Shown piece by piece: positions 4,163-6,578 of a stretch of 6,578 nucleotides of DNA. The stretch is from Lachnospiraceae bacterium UBA1201 (GTDB lineage Bacteria; Bacillota; Clostridia; Lachnospirales; Lachnospiraceae). The stretch spans positions 6,310-12,887 of the forward strand of contig DBXX01000060.1 in assembly GCA_002309675.1 (NCBI GenBank), in the 5' to 3' direction. A program made the position numbers and the translations under genes. Position 1 is the first letter of the stretch, and each line of letters begins with the position of its first letter. A model generated the notes under the pieces. It saw only the letters and a list, made by a program, of their open reading frames with translations. It made no database searches and was not told the DNA's origin.

Positions 4163-6283
4163 TTGGCTGGTAGAGAATATCCGTTAGAGAGAACCAGAAA
4201 CATCGGTATCATGGCGCACATCGATGCAGGTAAGACTACATTGACCGAGCGTATTTTGTACTACACCGGTGTTAACTACAAGATTGGTGATACTCACGAG
4301 GGTACTGCGACCATGGACTGGATGGAGCAGGAAGCCGAGAGAGGTATCACGATTACTTCCGCCGCAACGACATGCCATTGGACTTTGGAAAAAGAAGCTA
4401 AGAAGATGCCCGGTGCTCTTGAGCATCGTATCAACATTATCGATACCCCCGGACACGTTGACTTCACCGTAGAAGTTGAGCGTTCCCTGCGTGTACTCGA
4501 TAGCGCTGTCGGCGTTTTCTGTGCAAAGGGTGGCGTTGAGCCGCAGTCTGAGAATGTATGGCGTCAGGCGGATAAGTACAACGTTCCGCGTATGGCATTC
4601 ATCAACAAGATGGATATCCTGGGCGCTGATTTCTACAGTGCAGTAGAGCAGATCAAGACCCGTCTGGGTCACAATGCAGTTCCGATCCAGTTGCCGATCG
4701 GAAAGGAAGACTCCTTCATGGGTGTTGTCGACCTTTTTGAGATGCAGGCTTACCTGTATCATGGCGATAAGGGTGAGGACGTAGAGGTTACCGCTATTCC
4801 GGATGATATGAAGGATGATGCGGAGCTGTACAGAACCAACATGATCGAAGCGATCTGTGAGACCGACGACGATCTCATGATGCAGTATCTTGAGGGTGAG
4901 GAGCCTTCTACCGAAGATCTGAAGAAAGCACTTCGTGCTGCAACGATCAATGTTTCCATTATCCCGGTTTGCTGTGGTAGCGCATATCGTAACAAGGGCG
5001 TTCAGAAGCTTCTGGATGCGATCCTTGAGTACATGCCCGCACCTACCGACATTCCTTCGATCGAAGGTGTGGATCTGGATGGAAATCAGGTCGTTCGTCA
5101 TTCTTCTGATGAAGAGCCTTTCTCCGCTCTGGCATTTAAGATCATGGCGGATCCGTTCGTAGGTAAGCTTGCATACTTCCGTGTATATTCCGGAACATTG
5201 AATTCAGGTTCCTACGTACTGAACGCAACAAAAGGAAAGAAGGAGCGTGTCGGACGTATCCTTCAGATGCATGCAAATAAGAGAACCGAACTGGATAAGG
5301 TTTACTCCGGTGATATCGCCGCAGCTGTAGGCTTCAAGCTTACCACGACCGGTGATACGATCTGCGACGAGCAGCACCCGGTAATCCTCGAGTCCATGGT
5401 ATTCCCGGAGCCCGTTATCGATATCGCTATCGAGCCGCTGACTAAGGCAGCTCAGGGTAAGATGGGCGAGGCACTCTCGAAACTTGCAGAAGAAGATCCG
5501 ACCTTCCGTGTTCACACGGATCAGGAGACTGGTCAGACCATCATCTCCGGTATGGGTGAGCTTCACCTGGAGATCATTGTAGACCGTCTTAAGAGAGAGT
5601 ATCACGTAGAGGCTAATGTCGGCGCTCCTCAGGTTGCTTATAAAGAGACCTTCACGAAGGAAGTTACTGTCGACAGTAAGTACGCTAAGCAGTCCGGTGG
5701 TCGTGGACAGTACGGGCATTGTAAGGTTATCTTCACACCTATGGAACCCAATGGCGAGAAGACCTTCGAGTTCGAGTCTACGGTAGTCGGCGGTGCTATT
5801 CCGAAGGAATACATCCCTGCTGTCGGCGAGGGTATCGAAGAGGCTACCAAGTGCGGTATCCTGGGCGGTTTCCCTGTTCTCGGCGTACATGCCAACGTAT
5901 TTGATGGTTCTTACCATGAAGTCGACTCTTCCGAAATGGCATTCCACATTGCCGGTTCCATGGCATTTAAGGAAGCTATGCAGAAGGGCGGCGCGATCCT
6001 TCTCGAGCCGATCATGAAGGTCGAGGTAAGCACCCCTGAAGATTACATGGGCGATGTTATCGGTGACATCAACTCCCGTCGTGGCCGTATCGAAGGTATG
6101 GACGATATCGGCGGTGGTAAGATGATCCGCGGCTACGTTCCGCTCGCCGAGATGTTCGGTTACTCCACCGACCTGCGTTCTAAGACCCAGGGCCGTGGTA
6201 ACTATTCCATGTTCTTCGAGAAGTACGAGCCGGTTCCTAAGAACGTTGCAGATAAGGTATTGTCCGCAAAGACCGGTAAATAA
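4163..6283 (+). CDS. fusA: Translation elongation factor G
   Basis: 706 aa, typical for EF-G. This GTPase drives tRNA and mRNA movement after peptide-bond formation and, with ribosome recycling factor, splits spent ribosomes. All GTPase motifs are intact: G1 AHIDAGKT (18-25), G2 RGITI (60-64), G3 DTPGH (94-98, catalytic H98), G4 NKMD (148-151) and G5 GSA (272-274). Domain II follows at about 310-405. Domain IV contains SGGRGQYGH (511-519) and the tip segment GSYHEVDSSE with H585, equivalent to E. coli H583. Domain V contains EPIMKVEV and DINSRRGRIEG. Completeness and the operon position identify canonical EF-G rather than a TetM-type protection protein or EF-G2. The start is TTG, set by AGGAGG at eight bases and by the family start AGREYPLERTRNIGI. 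It lies 24 bp after rpsG and 132 bp before tuf. Confidence 0.98.
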   Translation: MAGREYPLERTRNIGIMAHIDAGKTTLTERILYYTGVNYKIGDTHEGTATMDWMEQEAERGITITSAATTCHWTLEKEAKKMPGALEHRINIIDTPGHVDFTVEVERSLRVLDSAVGVFCAKGGVEPQSENVWRQADKYNVPRMAFINKMDILGADFYSAVEQIKTRLGHNAVPIQLPIGKEDSFMGVVDLFEMQAYLYHGDKGEDVEVTAIPDDMKDDAELYRTNMIEAICETDDDLMMQYLEGEEPSTEDLKKALRAATINVSIIPVCCGSAYRNKGVQKLLDAILEYMPAPTDIPSIEGVDLDGNQVVRHSSDEEPFSALAFKIMADPFVGKLAYFRVYSGTLNSGSYVLNATKGKKERVGRILQMHANKRTELDKVYSGDIAAAVGFKLTTTGDTICDEQHPVILESMVFPEPVIDIAIEPLTKAAQGKMGEALSKLAEEDPTFRVHTDQETGQTIISGMGELHLEIIVDRLKREYHVEANVGAPQVAYKETFTKEVTVDSKYAKQSGGRGQYGHCKVIFTPMEPNGEKTFEFESTVVGGAIPKEYIPAVGEGIEEATKCGILGGFPVLGVHANVFDGSYHEVDSSEMAFHIAGSMAFKEAMQKGGAILLEPIMKVEVSTPEDYMGDVIGDINSRRGRIEGMDDIGGGKMIRGYVPLAEMFGYSTDLRSKTQGRGNYSMFFEKYEPVPKNVADKVLSAKTGK

Positions 6284-6316
6284 TCCCCGTAAAACGGCGA
6301 TTTTATGAAATAGTGC

Positions 6317-6345
6317 TTGCATTTGAGTGAGATTTGATTTATACT
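6317..6345 (+). promoter_or_regulatory. Candidate internal promoter for tuf
   Basis: TTGCAT (6317-6322) and TATACT (6340-6345) are 17 bp apart in the 132-bp fusA-tuf gap (6284-6415). The -10 box matches 5 of 6 consensus bases and the -35 box 3 of 6. Transcription would start near 6352 in an AT-rich leader. Extra transcription of tuf would fit the molar excess of EF-Tu over ribosomes. The only hairpin before it, CCGT/ACGG (6287-6290/6294-6297), is weak. Confidence 0.45.
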
Positions 6346-6415
6346 CGAAACAGCCTATTTATTTCAAAAATACAATTTTAAAAACCGAAAAGGTAAATTT
6401 AGGAGGAAGTTTAAA

Positions 6416-6578
6416 ATGGCAAAGGCTAAGTTTGAAAGAACAAAACCCCATTGTAACATTGGTACCATCGGCCACGTTGACCATGGTAAGACCACACTGA
6501 CCGCAGCTATCACAAAGGTTCTGTCCGAGAGAGTAGCTGGTAACTCCGCAGTAGATTTCGAGAACATCGATAAGGCTC
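6416..6578 (+). CDS. tuf: Translation elongation factor Tu (5' part, cut by window end)
   Basis: Only 54 codons plus one base are present, of roughly 395-400 expected; the gene runs off the window and is not a pseudogene on this evidence. EF-Tu carries aminoacyl-tRNA to the ribosomal A site as a GTP complex. The visible part reads MAKAKFERTKPHCNIGTIG and contains the P-loop GHVDHGKT (19-26), with DHGKT exact for EF-Tu. It then continues as TLTAAITKVL and ends in FENIDKA, the stretch before the switch I region. AGGAGG (6401-6406) lies nine bases before the ATG. It is the fourth gene of the str operon and may also be read from its own promoter just upstream. The residues targeted by kirromycin-type drugs lie beyond the window. 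Confidence 0.97.
   Translation, partial: MAKAKFERTKPHCNIGTIGHVDHGKTTLTAAITKVLSERVAGNSAVDFENIDKA

Noticed and set aside
4184..5101. 305-aa minus-strand ORF inside fusA
   Set aside because: Antisense shadow of fusA codon bias; the protein has no recognisable domain.
5204..6322. 372-aa minus-strand ORF inside fusA
   Set aside because: Same reason; + strand EF-G domains III to V are unambiguous over this span.

Overview
The window looks like chromosomal DNA of an anaerobic Clostridia species, most likely Lachnospiraceae-like. This rests on the style of the ribosomal and elongation-factor proteins, strong AGGAGG ribosome binding sites, a beta-helix lipoprotein of a type common in gut and rumen Clostridia, and an S12 protein carrying the Firmicutes-type insertion. 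This assignment is inference from remembered protein families, not a database match. All supported genes lie on the + strand.

Layout. Positions 1-171 hold three tandem copies of an approximately 62-bp unit with strong hairpin potential and no credible gene. A sigma-A-like promoter (179-207) follows directly. It appears to serve a secreted lipoprotein with a Thr/Lys/Glu/Ala-rich tether and a predicted carbohydrate-binding beta-helix (267-1289), endonuclease V for repair of deaminated purines (nfi, 1313-2005), and two small proteins of unknown function (2040-2276 and 2291-2689). Gaps between these four are only 14-34 bp, so they are probably co-transcribed.

Positions 2690-3071 form a 382-bp gene-free stretch that is dense in signals. 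It has a GC-rich segment with long-range pairing potential, then an exact-consensus promoter (TTGACA, 17 bp, TATAAT) with an A-tract upstream and a TG extension. A perfect 10-bp inverted repeat flanks the -10 box and resembles a terminator. About 170 nt of structured 5' leader follow.

Positions 3072-6578 are the str operon: rpsL (S12), rpsG (S7), fusA (EF-G) and the first 54 codons of tuf (EF-Tu), cut by the window edge. The rpsL-rpsG gap is 173 bp and strongly structured, the place where S7 feedback control acts in E. coli. The four start codons are ATG, GTG, TTG and ATG. A weaker promoter candidate sits just before tuf. rpoB and rpoC, often found just upstream of rpsL in Firmicutes, are absent here. 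The str operon therefore has its own very strong promoter, which fits the high demand for S12, S7, EF-G and EF-Tu.

The least explained parts are the tandem hairpin repeats at 1-171, the promoter nested in an inverted repeat at 2873-2909, and the two small unknown proteins. I see no clear new defence or mobile system.
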